A DNA stretch of 64,000 nucleotides from contig NZ_JAKRWM010000008.1 in NCBI RefSeq assembly GCF_022352055.1, positions 248,001 through 312,000 on the forward strand, read 5' to 3'. The notes under the pieces are model-generated. The model was not told the origin of the DNA. It did not search any database and saw nothing but the letters and a program-made list of their open reading frames with translations. Source of the stretch: Cohnella mopanensis. Its GTDB lineage: Bacteria; Bacillota; Bacilli; Paenibacillales; Paenibacillaceae. Shown here piece by piece: positions 1 through 9,320 of this stretch. The first letter of the stretch is position 1. Every line of letters begins with the position of its first letter. Both the position numbers and the translations under genes were made by a program.

Positions 1-11
1 TTGTTAATCAT
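1..11 (-). CDS. Possible 5' end of a gene leaving the window on the left
   Basis: On the minus strand an AAGGAGA ribosome site (22-28) stands 10 bases before ATG at 11-9, which reads Met-Ile-Asn before the window ends. Nothing can be said about the product. The start is chosen only from the ribosome site, so this is a weak call. Confidence 0.3.
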
Positions 12-249
12 AACCGCATTCTCTCCTTCAGGGCTTGTGCCCATAGCCTTTACGAAAACCTATACCCATTAGACGTTTAAACCAAACGGAAAGTTACATG
101 TCCCGAGTACAAAAATTAAATTTTTTTAACCTTTGCATATCCCCTTCCAACGCCTATACGATAGCCTATTGCGTGAATGAAGCGTTTAGTCTAGGGTGGC
201 TTGTTACAATCGTTAAATTCTTATTAAACTTGCCCAAGATCCGATCAGA
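12..249. other. Intergenic stretch without a supported gene
   Basis: No open frame here has a ribosome site or recognisable product. A plus-strand frame (98-358) runs through the terminator hairpin and the 3' end of the next gene and is rejected. On the minus strand a 13-codon frame (MGIGFRKGYGHKP) precedes the possible gene at the left edge; it could be a leader peptide but has no ribosome site. Confidence 0.4.
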
Positions 250-273
250 ACAAAACCCCATCCTTCGATGGGG
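250..273 (-). terminator. Rho-independent terminator
   Basis: Perfect 7-bp stem CCCCATC (256-262) / GATGGGG (267-273) with a 4-base loop. On the minus strand the stem is followed by TTTTG. It lies about 30 bases past the stop of the minus-strand membrane-protein gene at 303. Confidence 0.8.
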
Positions 274-302
274 TCAGGGCATTCTCTTTATTATTGTACA
301 GA

Positions 303-623
303 TTACTTCAATATCACGATTTGCCCGATCAACGGCAATGGCTTCATTCGACCGTTGACGGCATTAACGATACCGTAGATTGCCAGGGCTAGAACCCCAA
401 GATCGGCAAGGGAGTAAAGCGCCCCAAGAAATGGGATAATTACAGATACGATATATATCGCGAGCCCGAGCAAGAACAAGTTCAAGCCTTGTTTCGCATG
501 AAATTGGGCAAACGGAGATTCTTTCGCGGCAAGCAAAGGTATGAAAAATAAAATATAGGCTAAGATAGCCATCCCTTTGTTTTGCTGAATATCGTTCTCG
601 CTTGTTACTTCATGTCGTTGCAT
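303..623 (-). CDS. DUF4870/Tic20-like small membrane protein
   Basis: A 106-residue protein with three to four hydrophobic segments. The pattern of a short polar N-terminus, a first helix ending in FFIPLLAAKESPFAQFHAKQ and then two helices is that of DUF4870-type proteins, which are integral membrane proteins of unknown role. I chose the ATG at 623 rather than the one at 641 because GAGGTG (635-630) sits 6 bases before it. It is followed by a terminator. Confidence 0.8.
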   Translation of the reverse strand: MQRHEVTSENDIQQNKGMAILAYILFFIPLLAAKESPFAQFHAKQGLNLFLLGLAIYIVSVIIPFLGALYSLADLGVLALAIYGIVNAVNGRMKPLPLIGQIVILK

Positions 624-736
624 GATCAACACCTCATCCATTCGCTTTGATTATCACCAGTATATTCCAAGCAAGCCTATCTAACTAGTGACTTTCGTCA
701 TTGATTTGGACATGAGTTGTCATGATCTGATAGGTC

Positions 737-1612
737 CTAAGTTCCTACTTTGTTAAATACCCGGTCTAAGAAAAGCCTGATTTGCTCGAAGGCTTCCCGG
801 ACTGCGGGATCGTTAAAATGCTGATCGAAAACGTGGTCTGCGCCTTCAATCGTGATCAACTCGGAATCCACGCCGAGCTTCTGCAACGCTTGATTCATGG
901 CCACGGACTGCTCATAGGGAACATCCGTATCTTGATCTCCATGTAGGAACAATGTCGGCGGAAACTGATTCGTCAGTAAATGGATCGGGTTCAATGAATT
1001 CAACAACCATTCATCCCGATCGCGATCTAAGCCGGTGACTTCTTCAAGCCAGATCCCATTCTGACGGCAATAGAGATAATATTCGAAACGGCTCCAGTCG
1101 CCTTCCGTTAGCTCTGATTTCCCAACGAGCTCGCGAACAAGAGTTGGATTAACTTTCGGTCGCTGACAGTAATAAGGGCTTGGCTTGGCAATCCAATCTC
1201 CAAGGATATCTCCGTATCCATAGAAGGACACGATTGCCTGCGGACGTATGTCCATCGTCCCTATCAACAAGCTAAGATAAGCACCGGCAGAACAACCGAG
1301 GAGAGCAATACGATCTGAATTAATACCATAGGACGGGCAAATGCTCGTACGAACCCAATTTATAGCGTCCCGGATATCCTCGATAATCTCCGTCAGTTTA
1401 GTTTCCGGAGCCAGCCTATAATCAATGGCAACGAGGTTATATCCTGCATTTGCGTAGAAGTCGATTTGATCCTCGCTTAACCATTTTCTCGTGCCGAAAA
1501 TGAGTCCACCGCTATGGAGATAGATGAGAACAGGCGATTTCCTCTCATGAATAATGACATCGGCGGATAGGGTACAATCCTTTACTTGTTTATAGGTCAA
1601 AGTTGTTCTCAT
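737..1612 (-). CDS. Alpha/beta hydrolase (esterase/lipase-like)
   Basis: A 291-residue cytoplasmic hydrolase of the hormone-sensitive-lipase/BD-FAE type. Visible are the oxyanion HSGG motif near residue 33, the nucleophile elbow GCSAG near 107, HGDQDTDVP near 224 carrying the acid, and GADHVF with the catalytic His near 260. The complete Ser-Asp-His triad suggests an active carboxylesterase, but the substrate cannot be told. GGGAG precedes the ATG. It begins a tightly packed minus-strand gene run (20-base gap to the next gene upstream). Confidence 0.88.
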   Translation of the reverse strand: MRTTLTYKQVKDCTLSADVIIHERKSPVLIYLHSGGLIFGTRKWLSEDQIDFYANAGYNLVAIDYRLAPETKLTEIIEDIRDAINWVRTSICPSYGINSDRIALLGCSAGAYLSLLIGTMDIRPQAIVSFYGYGDILGDWIAKPSPYYCQRPKVNPTLVRELVGKSELTEGDWSRFEYYLYCRQNGIWLEEVTGLDRDRDEWLLNSLNPIHLLTNQFPPTLFLHGDQDTDVPYEQSVAMNQALQKLGVDSELITIEGADHVFDQHFNDPAVREAFEQIRLFLDRVFNKVGT

Positions 1613-1632
1613 CTTATTCTCCCGATTAAGAA

Positions 1633-2205
1633 TTAATCCCTGCTAAGATAACCTTCAAGCTTGTTCCGAATGTCTGACCATTCACTCTGGATAATGCTAT
1701 AAATGACATAGTCCAGATTGTAATATTTCTTCCTCAGAATTCCTTCCTTCACGGCCCCTAACCTTTCGATTGCTTTTTGCGATCGGACATTGTCCGTAGA
1801 GGTTACGATCTCGACCCGATCGGTATTTAACGTCTCAAAGGCATACTTCAACATCATGTATTTGGTTTCCGTGTTCACGCTTGTTCTCCATACTTTCGAA
1901 GAATACCAAGTCGATCCAATATTCATGTTGTTATGCTCCTCTGATATTCTGAGGAATCTAGTGGAGCCAACGATTTCGTTGTGCAGCTTGTCGAACACGG
2001 CGAACGGAAACTGTTCCTTTCGTTCAAGGCCGTCCAGCGCTTTGTCAATAAACTTATTCATATCCTCAAGACTTTTGATCTTGACGGGATAGCTGGACCA
2101 GATTTCCGGATCCCTGGAGCAATTGAATAAGGGGATCGCATGCGATCTTTCCAGAGGGATTAATCGGACTCTTTCCCCCTCTAATCCGGTAAAATGATAC
2201 ATCAA
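1633..2205 (-). CDS. GNAT N-acetyltransferase, RimJ/RimL type
   Basis: 190 residues starting with GERVRLIPLERSHA and ending with the acetyl-CoA region and NVRSQKAIERLGAVKEGILRKKY, the signature of RimJ/RimL-type acetyltransferases that modify protein N-termini or small amines. The target is unknown. Two adjacent Met codons make the exact start uncertain by one codon. It lies between the esterase and pheA with short gaps, so co-transcription is likely. Confidence 0.88.
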   Translation of the reverse strand: MMYHFTGLEGERVRLIPLERSHAIPLFNCSRDPEIWSSYPVKIKSLEDMNKFIDKALDGLERKEQFPFAVFDKLHNEIVGSTRFLRISEEHNNMNIGSTWYSSKVWRTSVNTETKYMMLKYAFETLNTDRVEIVTSTDNVRSQKAIERLGAVKEGILRKKYYNLDYVIYSIIQSEWSDIRNKLEGYLSRD

Positions 2206-2237
2206 AATTCCTCACTTTAAATTCATTCTGATCAAAC

Positions 2238-3050
2238 TTATTGGTATCTCCCAATAATACGAACCTCGTGCCCTAAAGCTTCTAAGATCGTTACGGCTTT
2301 ATGTACAGTCGCTTGGCTACAGCTTTGATTGGCTTCTAGAAAAAAACGATAAACACCTAATTTCCTTGTCGTCGGACGCGACTCTATCCATGACAAGTTA
2401 ATGGATAGAGCGGTGAAAATATTCAAAATCGCGGATAATACCCCTGGCTGGTCTTGCCCCGGAGTGATCATGAACATCGTCTTCTTCGTTTCCGTATCCA
2501 TGTTCCGATAGTTGCTGACGACGATAAACCGAGTCTGGTTATCGGGGTTGTCCTGAATATCGCTTTCGACGATGTCTAAGCCCAGTAGGGTGGCTAGTGA
2601 GCGAGGCCCGATCGCCGCCGCATCCGTTCTTCCCGTAAGCTGCAGAGCTGTTGCTGCCGAAGCTGAGCTATCGTATTGCACGCTCTTCATATTGAGGCTT
2701 CTTATGTACTTCCGGCATTGCGTAAGAATCGGCGAGATGGACCAAGCTTCCTTGATATCAGATCGAATTGTCCCCTTATTCGCTAGCAATTGCAATGATA
2801 CAGGCAATATATACTCCCCTTCGATGAATAACTGCTCATACGAGATCAAGGAGTCTATCGTCATATTAATCGTACCCTCTATCGTGTTCTCTAGAGGGAC
2901 GATGGCTTTGTCAACTTGATATTCGCCAATGGCTTCAACAACATCCGGAATGGAATCGAACATTACAAATTCTGTTTCTGCAGAAGTGAAATATCGGGAA
3001 GCTGCCTCTTCCGAGAAAGTCCCTTGCGGTCCAAGATAGGCCACTTTCAT
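2238..3050 (-). CDS. pheA: Prephenate dehydratase
   Basis: 270 residues, usual length for a monofunctional PheA. It converts prephenate to phenylpyruvate in phenylalanine synthesis. The N-terminus KVAYLGPQGTFSEEAA and the TRF motif (NQTRFIVVS, about residue 170) define the catalytic domain. The C-terminal ACT domain, GVLSAILNIFTALSINLSWI followed by ESRP, is the phenylalanine-sensing part. It is the only clear core-metabolism gene in the window, here surrounded by accessory genes rather than other aromatic-pathway genes. Confidence 0.95.
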   Translation of the reverse strand: MKVAYLGPQGTFSEEAASRYFTSAETEFVMFDSIPDVVEAIGEYQVDKAIVPLENTIEGTINMTIDSLISYEQLFIEGEYILPVSLQLLANKGTIRSDIKEAWSISPILTQCRKYIRSLNMKSVQYDSSASAATALQLTGRTDAAAIGPRSLATLLGLDIVESDIQDNPDNQTRFIVVSNYRNMDTETKKTMFMITPGQDQPGVLSAILNIFTALSINLSWIESRPTTRKLGVYRFFLEANQSCSQATVHKAVTILEALGHEVRIIGRYQ

Positions 3051-3062
3051 AAACGGTTTCTC

Positions 3063-3716
3063 CTACCTTTCTCGACTACCAATCTCTTGTATGAACTGCT
3101 CTGTCTTGTACACTTCAACGCCGATATTTTTCATTTCGTCCAATCCTTTGCCATAGACTCCAGAAATGGCGTCTTCAACCATGACTACCTTAAAGTCTCT
3201 TTCGCTAGCTTCATACATGCTTGTCCTAGGGCAATTCGGAAAATTGCAGCCGATAAATACAAGCGTATCGATATCTCTGTCCTTGAGAAAGCGTTCAAGC
3301 TCCGTCTTGTAAAATGCACCCCATCTAGGTTTGTAGATGGCCCATTCGGAGCTGCCGATTAATTGTATAGTGCCGTTCAGCAGCGCTTGATAGTCCAACG
3401 GCGCGGAGTTAATCGGCTTAATGGAATCGACAAGATCGGCCCCGACGGAGCCCGGTCTGACGATATCGGCGCCTGACTCAACGAGTTCTCGCCGGCATAG
3501 ATCTACATTAGATCCGTCTTCCTTGTAGATGCGGATAATATGAATAATCGGAATGTAATGGCTTCTGCTACCTTCTAAAATGCTCTTCATTCGAGGAACG
3601 ACTTCATCGGTTCCTTGAATCTCCGCGACGGCGCCCGGCAAGCTAAAGTCGTTCTGGGTATCTATGGTGATAACCGCGCACTTACTGAAATCGGGTTTCG
3701 TATATTTATCCGTCAT
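3063..3716 (-). CDS. Cysteine hydrolase, isochorismatase family
   Basis: About 217 residues of the isochorismatase-like fold. The expected triad is visible: Asp in VITIDTQNDF, Lys in KPRWGAFY, and Cys in GCNFPNCPRTSMYEASERDF. Members hydrolyse isochorismate, nicotinamide or N-carbamoyl compounds; which one cannot be told. AGGAGG lies 11 bases before the ATG at 3716; an ATG at 3737 would place that site inside the gene. Only 12 bases separate it from pheA, so they are probably one transcript. Confidence 0.88.
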   Translation of the reverse strand: MTDKYTKPDFSKCAVITIDTQNDFSLPGAVAEIQGTDEVVPRMKSILEGSRSHYIPIIHIIRIYKEDGSNVDLCRRELVESGADIVRPGSVGADLVDSIKPINSAPLDYQALLNGTIQLIGSSEWAIYKPRWGAFYKTELERFLKDRDIDTLVFIGCNFPNCPRTSMYEASERDFKVVMVEDAISGVYGKGLDEMKNIGVEVYKTEQFIQEIGSRER

Positions 3717-3775
3717 GAGTTGAACGACCTCCTGCATAATGCCATATCAACGTATTGGAAAATTATTATGATTGA

Positions 3776-4291
3776 TTACCTCACGAATGTATTATGGACT
3801 CTCTCCGATTTCAGAAGGTAAGGGATCCAGATCGCACAAGATAGAGCTGCTCGTAAAATACTCCTCATTAAGCTACCGTCCTCGAGTTCGTTAGCCAACG
3901 GGATTTGAGTAATGAGTACATAATCTATGATTCCGAAAATCAATCCTGAACTGTACCCAATAATCATTAGTCTAGGGAAAATCGTTTTTTTGCTATACAA
4001 ATTAATCAAGCAATAGATACAGAACGCAAACATAAGAACATTATATAACGCTTCATATACAAGTGCCGGAGCCCATAGAGGATCATAAACTGCGGATTGT
4101 TTATCCGTCAGCACTCCCCAAATATCCGGCGAAAAAGCAGGGATCGTGGTATTGAAAAATTGCACAAATAGCAATAAAAGCGTCGCGTAGAGCCCAATTT
4201 GAACCAATACTAACCAACCGCCTAGACCTGATATACCTAAAGGCAAGTATTTCTGAGTTTCTGAATTTTTTTCGACTGAACTATTTTCCAT
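3776..4291 (-). CDS. DUF2569 family membrane protein
   Basis: 171 residues with four predicted membrane helices. The GLGGWLVLVQIGL segment near residue 22 is the hallmark of DUF2569 proteins, which have no known function. The short cytosolic N-terminus and the loop containing DPLWAPALVYEALYN between helices 1 and 2 fit the family. It is 22 bases downstream of the kinase-like gene at 4314-5135. Confidence 0.82.
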   Translation of the reverse strand: MENSSVEKNSETQKYLPLGISGLGGWLVLVQIGLYATLLLLFVQFFNTTIPAFSPDIWGVLTDKQSAVYDPLWAPALVYEALYNVLMFAFCIYCLINLYSKKTIFPRLMIIGYSSGLIFGIIDYVLITQIPLANELEDGSLMRSILRAALSCAIWIPYLLKSERVHNTFVR

Positions 4292-4313
4292 GAATAATCA
4301 CACTCTCTCATCG

Positions 4314-5135
4314 TTATGATTGGTTTGGTACAATAATCGTTTCTCTGATCAATTCAACAAGCTTCCGTTTCTCTTCTTCGGGTATCCACTCCGTTAATCG
4401 CGCTGCTGCGATAGGAATAATCCATTGGTCAATCTCTTTCCTATCAATAACTGAGTCGCGGGTATATTCCCGGATATAGTGTTTGAGAATTTGTCTTCTC
4501 ACTCGAGAGAAGATGCTTAAGACGATTCGAGGCGTTTTTTCCGGCGTACTCCCATGTTGAATAAGTAATATCGTGCGAGCGACATCTCCTGCCGGATTAC
4601 CTGACATCCCCGTCATCCAATCGATTATCCATTCTCTCTCGCCGATAATGATATTGTCAGGATGGAAATCGCCATGGCAAAGCTTGTTATCGTCCTTTAG
4701 ATTACTTAGGAGATTAAGTATTTGATCTTTCTCTTCTATCGTTAGTAGAGGGGCATGTTGGATTTGATAGTTTAGAATTTCTCTTTGTTTGGGGAGATCA
4801 TCCACCGTCTTCTCGTGCACGGCCTTATGTAGAGAGGCCATTCTGAGCGCCTCTTTATTCACAGTCCATAACTTTCTAGAGATTGATTTGAGCATTGTAT
4901 TGCCGTTAATTCTCTCATATACAATTCCTTTACGCCCATTGTAATAGATAAGATCGACAGGCTGGGGGCTTGGGATTCCGGAGCTGAAAATCGTCTTGCT
5001 GATCTTGAATTCCTCATCCATGACATGCTCGGGCAATTGTGGTCGTAGCAGTTTTAATATATGTCCCTCGCCATAGGCATAGATTTCAGCAGTTCTGCCT
5101 AACGCAATGATCTCGTTTTTCGTTGCGTCTGTCAC
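4314..5135 (-). CDS. Aminoglycoside phosphotransferase-family kinase
   Basis: 273 residues with a bilobal APH/choline-kinase pattern. The catalytic loop LCHGDFHPDNIIIG (Brenner motif, near residue 183) and the metal-binding WIIDWMTG that follows are intact. The substrate may be an aminoglycoside, a macrolide or a small alcohol; no specificity motif is recognised. The start is GTG. It is close to but not the same as the second kinase at 13664. Confidence 0.85.
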   Translation of the reverse strand: MTDATKNEIIALGRTAEIYAYGEGHILKLLRPQLPEHVMDEEFKISKTIFSSGIPSPQPVDLIYYNGRKGIVYERINGNTMLKSISRKLWTVNKEALRMASLHKAVHEKTVDDLPKQREILNYQIQHAPLLTIEEKDQILNLLSNLKDDNKLCHGDFHPDNIIIGEREWIIDWMTGMSGNPAGDVARTILLIQHGSTPEKTPRIVLSIFSRVRRQILKHYIREYTRDSVIDRKEIDQWIIPIAAARLTEWIPEEEKRKLVELIRETIIVPNQS

Positions 5136-5162
5136 TTATCGGGACCTACTTTCTGCGGTGAT

Positions 5163-5609
5163 CTAGCTTATTTGTTTTAATCGTTTTTTGAATCCGACGT
5201 TTTCACTGGAATATCCCAGGGCTTTATAGAAATCGTGAGATTGAATACGTTGATTACCCGACACGAGAATGATGTAGCTACACTCCCGCTCTTCCCCGAA
5301 ATCTTCAATGGCCTTCATCAGCAACTTGCCGGTTCCCTTACCTCGATAAGCGGAGGAGACGACTACATTCTCGACTAGCAGAAACGGATTACAATTCCCA
5401 ACCAAGTCATAACATTGAACAGCCATTGCCGTTCCAATGACTTGATCCCCGTCGCAGGCCACCGCCACGAAATAGTTAGGATTGCTCGAAATGAGATTCA
5501 ACTGATCTTTCATAGCGATAGGATTGGATTCGACTCCGATAAATTCGGTGAATAATTCCGATAAGCGCTTGATGTCATTGATGTTGGCTTTACGTATTAA
5601 ATAATCCAT
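5163..5609 (-). CDS. GNAT N-acetyltransferase
   Basis: 148 residues. The acetyl-CoA binding segment VVSSAYRGKGTGKLLMKAIE (near residue 90) fits the V-x-x-x-x-R-G-x-G pattern, and the C-terminus FYKALGYSSENVGFKK is typical. GGAGAAG precedes the ATG. The acceptor substrate is unknown. Confidence 0.88.
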   Translation of the reverse strand: MDYLIRKANINDIKRLSELFTEFIGVESNPIAMKDQLNLISSNPNYFVAVACDGDQVIGTAMAVQCYDLVGNCNPFLLVENVVVSSAYRGKGTGKLLMKAIEDFGEERECSYIILVSGNQRIQSHDFYKALGYSSENVGFKKRLKQIS

Positions 5610-5775
5610 CCCAACACTTCTCCTCGCGAATAATGGGAATAGCGAATGCTTGAATTACATATTACGAAAGAACGGGATTATTCCGTATTTTTGTCATATT
5701 AAACCATAACGTTACATATCTCAATCAAATCTTTTACCGTCCAAGCATTGGACCTATTAGCTTTCCAGCCTTTCA

Positions 5776-6522
5776 TTAATAATTAGGAGTGACTTCTTCC
5801 AGTCCCCAAGTTAAAACATCTAGTCTCTCTGCATAATGCAGAAGTGGCTTCTCGTCGGGAAGTCGTAAACCATTGAAATTAGCCATTGTATTGGTGTAGA
5901 TTTCCGCTTCGGCATGTTGCAACGGCCATGGATCATGTAAAATATCGCATCTATACGTTCGTCCCTTATGGGAAGTATACAAGCAGTATCTTTCCGTTAA
6001 CCAATGCTCCAAAGTGCCTTGTTGGGTCGTATAGGGGGGCGAGACGGGCTTGTACTTTCCGTGGAATTGAAAATCACCGCGGGCTCCACTCCGTTTGCTA
6101 TGGTAAGTAATGGTCTGAGCATCCTTATGCAAATCGATATCCGCCAGGTAATACGGCAAATGGTAAAAGGCTCTAGCGCCTTTAACGGCTAGAAAATTAG
6201 TCGCATCCAGACTAAAAAAATAAACGCCCGGTTTATTATCTATGGTGACATAGGTTCTCACGTTTAGTTCCGCGAATTTCGACGTAAACGGAATAGCCGG
6301 CATGTGGTTTAATCGAATTCCGCTCATATCGAAAGGCACGACAGCGATCCAAGCCTGCCCTTCATACAGATCGAGTTGTAACGGACTCGGAATGAATGGC
6401 TGAAGCTTATCTATCGCGATCGGCCAATGCGCGAAAAGCAAGTTAAGCCAAGTTTGCTTCATTCTCCAAGGCTTTGACGGAATTGGCCAAGGTCTATGAT
6501 CCGTTTTCATGAAAGACGACAT
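5776..6522 (-). CDS. YqjF-like DUF2071 protein
   Basis: 248 residues, the family's usual length. Features recognised are RPWPIPSKPWRMKQTWLNLL at the start, the LQPFIPSPLQLDLYEGQAWI segment, RTYV, and FFSLDATNFLAVKGARAFYHLPY. This matches the Bacillus YqjF/DUF2071 family, whose biochemical role is not established. A single gene with about 165 bases free upstream of the GNAT gene. Confidence 0.88.
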   Translation of the reverse strand: MSSFMKTDHRPWPIPSKPWRMKQTWLNLLFAHWPIAIDKLQPFIPSPLQLDLYEGQAWIAVVPFDMSGIRLNHMPAIPFTSKFAELNVRTYVTIDNKPGVYFFSLDATNFLAVKGARAFYHLPYYLADIDLHKDAQTITYHSKRSGARGDFQFHGKYKPVSPPYTTQQGTLEHWLTERYCLYTSHKGRTYRCDILHDPWPLQHAEAEIYTNTMANFNGLRLPDEKPLLHYAERLDVLTWGLEEVTPNY

Positions 6523-6596
6523 GCCAAAACCTCCAATATTATAAATATTGGAAAAGTGTACCCCTCTAATGACGATAGGTCAATAAATTTTGGCAG

Positions 6597-6878
6597 TTAG
6601 ACATTAATTTTACTGCGAAGTTTATTGATCTCGTATCTGACTTCAGATATCTCCTCCTCTATTCCATCAATGATCTTTAAGTTAAGGACACCGACTATGA
6701 TCAAGATTAATCCGCATATCGGAAACGCAATCCGTCTTGATGTTATGGCCCAGAATACGGACTCTGGAGTATCGGATGAGTAAGAGCCCAGCAAATACTG
6801 CGATAATCCATACAAAAGGATAAGAGCACCTGCAACAATAACAACAGTCGACCACTTCTTTATTTTAGCGAATTTCAT
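6597..6878 (-). CDS. Small two-helix membrane protein with coiled-coil tail
   Basis: 93 residues with helices near 12-32 and 48-68, followed by a charged heptad-like tail (EEEISEVRYEINKLRSKINV). Family not recognised. Its ATG shares bases with the stop of the YfiT-like gene (TAATG overlap at 6878), which indicates translational coupling. Confidence 0.75.
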   Translation of the reverse strand: MKFAKIKKWSTVVIVAGALILLYGLSQYLLGSYSSDTPESVFWAITSRRIAFPICGLILIIVGVLNLKIIDGIEEEISEVRYEINKLRSKINV

Positions 6879-7420
6879 TATTCTACTCCTTTCATGAGGA
6901 TGAATTTGGTTTTCGTTAAAGATTCGATTTGCGAAATATGATGCCGGTTATGCCATATGAATCTTTGGAGAGCACCATCTAGGGAGATTGCTCCAAGTAC
7001 TTGGGTTCTTAACGTCCTTCTGTAATCGTCCGGCTTCAGCCCCTTAAGCAAGGTCAGAAAACGGCTATGGAGCGTCTCAAGCAAGACGAGGGAATTCTCT
7101 ATAGGGACATCTTTGTAATCGCATAGCTCCGCCCATAAGTCTTCCCGGTAAGAGCTCCCCATCGGTTCCTCTTCGGTCAACGCCCTCTTGAACCTCAAAT
7201 AAGCGTTCATATCATTATCGGCTAAGTGATGGATAATTTGCTTGATCGTCCAGCCATCTTGACGGTAAGGAATATTTAGCTGTTCCGGCGTGAGATCCTT
7301 AACGATATTTCTTAGCGATTTCGTAATTTCCGGGATTTGATCGATCATATGGGCCCGGTCTTCATCTGTAGGTTTATTAATGGCTTCAAACGGGCCGATA
7401 GGAAATCGAATATTGTCCAC
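6878..7420 (-). CDS. YfiT/BstA-type DinB-superfamily protein
   Basis: 180 residues. The N-terminus FPIGPFEAINKPTDEDRAHM, the WTIKQIIHHLADNDMNAYLR segment and the C-terminal WHNRHHISQI give the three metal-binding histidines of YfiT-type proteins. Members are annotated as metal-dependent hydrolases or bacillithiol S-transferases. Assignment to the YfiT subgroup is firm; the reaction is inferred. Coupled to the small membrane-protein gene downstream. Confidence 0.88.
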   Translation of the reverse strand: MDNIRFPIGPFEAINKPTDEDRAHMIDQIPEITKSLRNIVKDLTPEQLNIPYRQDGWTIKQIIHHLADNDMNAYLRFKRALTEEEPMGSSYREDLWAELCDYKDVPIENSLVLLETLHSRFLTLLKGLKPDDYRRTLRTQVLGAISLDGALQRFIWHNRHHISQIESLTKTKFILMKGVE

Positions 7421-7448
7421 TTCACGACTCCCCCTAGTTAATTGGATG

Positions 7449-7904
7449 TCAGCTCATCTCTGCAATTTTTTTCAATTGAATGTTGCGGTGCTCAAGGAAT
7501 TTTCTCATATATCGCTTCAGTACGACTCTTTCGACGATCCATCCCACAACTCCTAAAGGAGCGGTAAACGTTAATGTATCAACCATTCTCGTTTTCCCGT
7601 TGTGATCTTCGAAATGATGCTCGTGCCTCAGTTTCTTGAAGGCGCCTTTTACCATTTCATCAACGAAATAATAGGGTTTCTCAAATCCAGTGATTCTTGA
7701 GGTTAATTTCTGTCTGATTAAGAAATGAGTAGCCTGGAAGGTTACCGTTTCTCCCTCATTGATCGTTCCCGTTGTCGTTCCATTGATCGCTCGTTCCTTC
7801 GTATGTTTCCAGACCGTTCTCGTATGAACTTCAATATCTCTAGCTAAATCGAAGCACGTTTCTAATGGAGCATCTATGATGACTTCTGTTCTGACCGTAA
7901 CCAT
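7449..7904 (-). CDS. SRPBCC-family (START-like) protein
   Basis: 151 residues beginning VTVRTEVIIDAPLETCFDLARDIEVH, the classic opening of the polyketide-cyclase/SRPBCC ligand-binding fold, with the RMVDTLTFTAPLGVVGWIVER core near residue 110. It probably binds a hydrophobic ligand; function unknown. GAGGT precedes the ATG. Confidence 0.83.
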   Translation of the reverse strand: MVTVRTEVIIDAPLETCFDLARDIEVHTRTVWKHTKERAINGTTTGTINEGETVTFQATHFLIRQKLTSRITGFEKPYYFVDEMVKGAFKKLRHEHHFEDHNGKTRMVDTLTFTAPLGVVGWIVERVVLKRYMRKFLEHRNIQLKKIAEMS

Positions 7905-7963
7905 TGGGTTTACCTCGATTCGTTAGAAAAATAAGCATGAAAGTTGTCTTGCATTCACTTGGA

Positions 7964-8578
7964 TTAAATCTCTACTGGCAACTCGTTCAAACACATATAC
8001 TGGCAATCGTTGCTCTTTTTCAATACTTCCATCGTTTGCAAATTGGGCTTGGTATAAATTGTCGGATAGTCTTGCTCCGCATACACTTCACGAACCGGAA
8101 AAGCCAGCTGTTCAACATCCGTAGAAAATTCAGCATGAACGCCGGCTTTATTCCCTCGAGCATCCAACCGAACCCATCTATTCAACTCGGATAAATAGAC
8201 GGCATTTAAGGCATGAATGCAATAACCGGTGTCCGGCGTATCCCCTAAAGTCAAACGTTGATAACAAAATCCAGTCGGAATACGATTCGCGCGTAATAGT
8301 GCTGCTAGCAAATTGGATTTCGCGTAACAGATTCCTTCTTTATGCTCAAGCGCTTCCGATGCCGTTCTCGTAACTCTTGTGCTTAGGATATCCCAGGAGT
8401 GGGAGATCTCATCTCTGACAAACTCATAAGCCTTTCGAATATACTCCATTTCAGACAAAGGCTTCTTGTCTAACAGTTCATGCATTTTAAGTTGAATATT
8501 CGGGTTACGAAAATCTACTTCCTCTAGTTCGTTTAAGTAGTCTTGCATATGGGGCGATTCGCATACTAGCTTCAACAT
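7964..8578 (-). CDS. Transglutaminase-like cysteine protease-fold protein
   Basis: 204 residues. Catalytic Cys in EGICYAKSNLLAALLRA, His in CIHALNAVYL and Asp in WVRLDARGNK are all present in order, as in transglutaminase-like proteins. It is a stand-alone cytoplasmic domain without signal peptide. Activity could be proteolytic or deamidating; substrate unknown. Confidence 0.87.
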   Translation of the reverse strand: MLKLVCESPHMQDYLNELEEVDFRNPNIQLKMHELLDKKPLSEMEYIRKAYEFVRDEISHSWDILSTRVTRTASEALEHKEGICYAKSNLLAALLRANRIPTGFCYQRLTLGDTPDTGYCIHALNAVYLSELNRWVRLDARGNKAGVHAEFSTDVEQLAFPVREVYAEQDYPTIYTKPNLQTMEVLKKSNDCQYMCLNELPVEI

Positions 8579-8613
8579 GACCGCATCCCTTCCGGCTAAA
8601 GTTACTATTCTCT

Positions 8614-9312
8614 TTACAAGATCTGAACAATATGACTCGAAACCAGTTTATAGGATTGAAAAACAGAGAGGTCATGATACGGCAACGGAATGTACCCCTT
8701 GTGATTCGCATCCTGGAGAAAGGCTTCGTTTTTTTCCGTATTCATGTAAGCACCAATGGGTCTATTAGAAATCATATTATCGCGGTTGTAGCATTCATCG
8801 CCTGTAATAACGAAGTTGTTCCCCTCATGTTCGAAATAGATGACCGATGAGCCGACAGTATGGCCGCCTATGACTTTGAACCTGAACTTATTATCGTATA
8901 GGTATTCATCTTTAACCGTTATTACGTTGTCTCGGAGAAGCCTTGATTTAACTTCTGGGGTTCGGTTATTCAGAGCATCTAGGAAATCATCGTGTGCAAT
9001 AATGATCTGAGAGTCCGGATATAGATCAACATTATCAATATGGTCGAAATGGCTATGCGTAATGAATACGGTATCGACTTGAACATCGTTGATTAAATGA
9101 TTGACCTCTTCATTGACGTTCACTAGAGTAATGCCCCACTCTTCGGCAATAAGGGAGTCCCGGAAACCAACATCGAATAGGATTGTTTTATCGTTAAATT
9201 TAGCCAAGTAATAAGACCATGAGATTTGCATTTTATCGTCGGAAGTGACATCGCGAAAGGCGTATTTGGAGTTGAATGAGGATTCGCCGAACTTAATCGC
9301 ATATAGCTGCAT
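8614..9312 (-). CDS. Metallo-beta-lactamase fold hydrolase, AHL-lactonase-like
   Basis: 232 residues. HSHFDH (near residue 85) is the HxHxDH zinc motif, GGHTVGS carries the next His and VITGDE the bridging Asp. The order and spacing (FDVGFRDS before, IIIAHDDFLDAL after) resemble N-acyl-homoserine lactonase-type proteins. Lactonase activity is inferred from family resemblance only. AAAGGTGAG precedes the ATG. Confidence 0.86.
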   Translation of the reverse strand: MQLYAIKFGESSFNSKYAFRDVTSDDKMQISWSYYLAKFNDKTILFDVGFRDSLIAEEWGITLVNVNEEVNHLINDVQVDTVFITHSHFDHIDNVDLYPDSQIIIAHDDFLDALNNRTPEVKSRLLRDNVITVKDEYLYDNKFRFKVIGGHTVGSSVIYFEHEGNNFVITGDECYNRDNMISNRPIGAYMNTEKNEAFLQDANHKGYIPLPYHDLSVFQSYKLVSSHIVQIL

Positions 9313-9320
9313 CTAACTTC

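Noticed and set aside
98..358. Plus-strand frame of 86 codons
   Set aside because: It runs through the terminator hairpin and antisense to the membrane-protein gene; no ribosome site.
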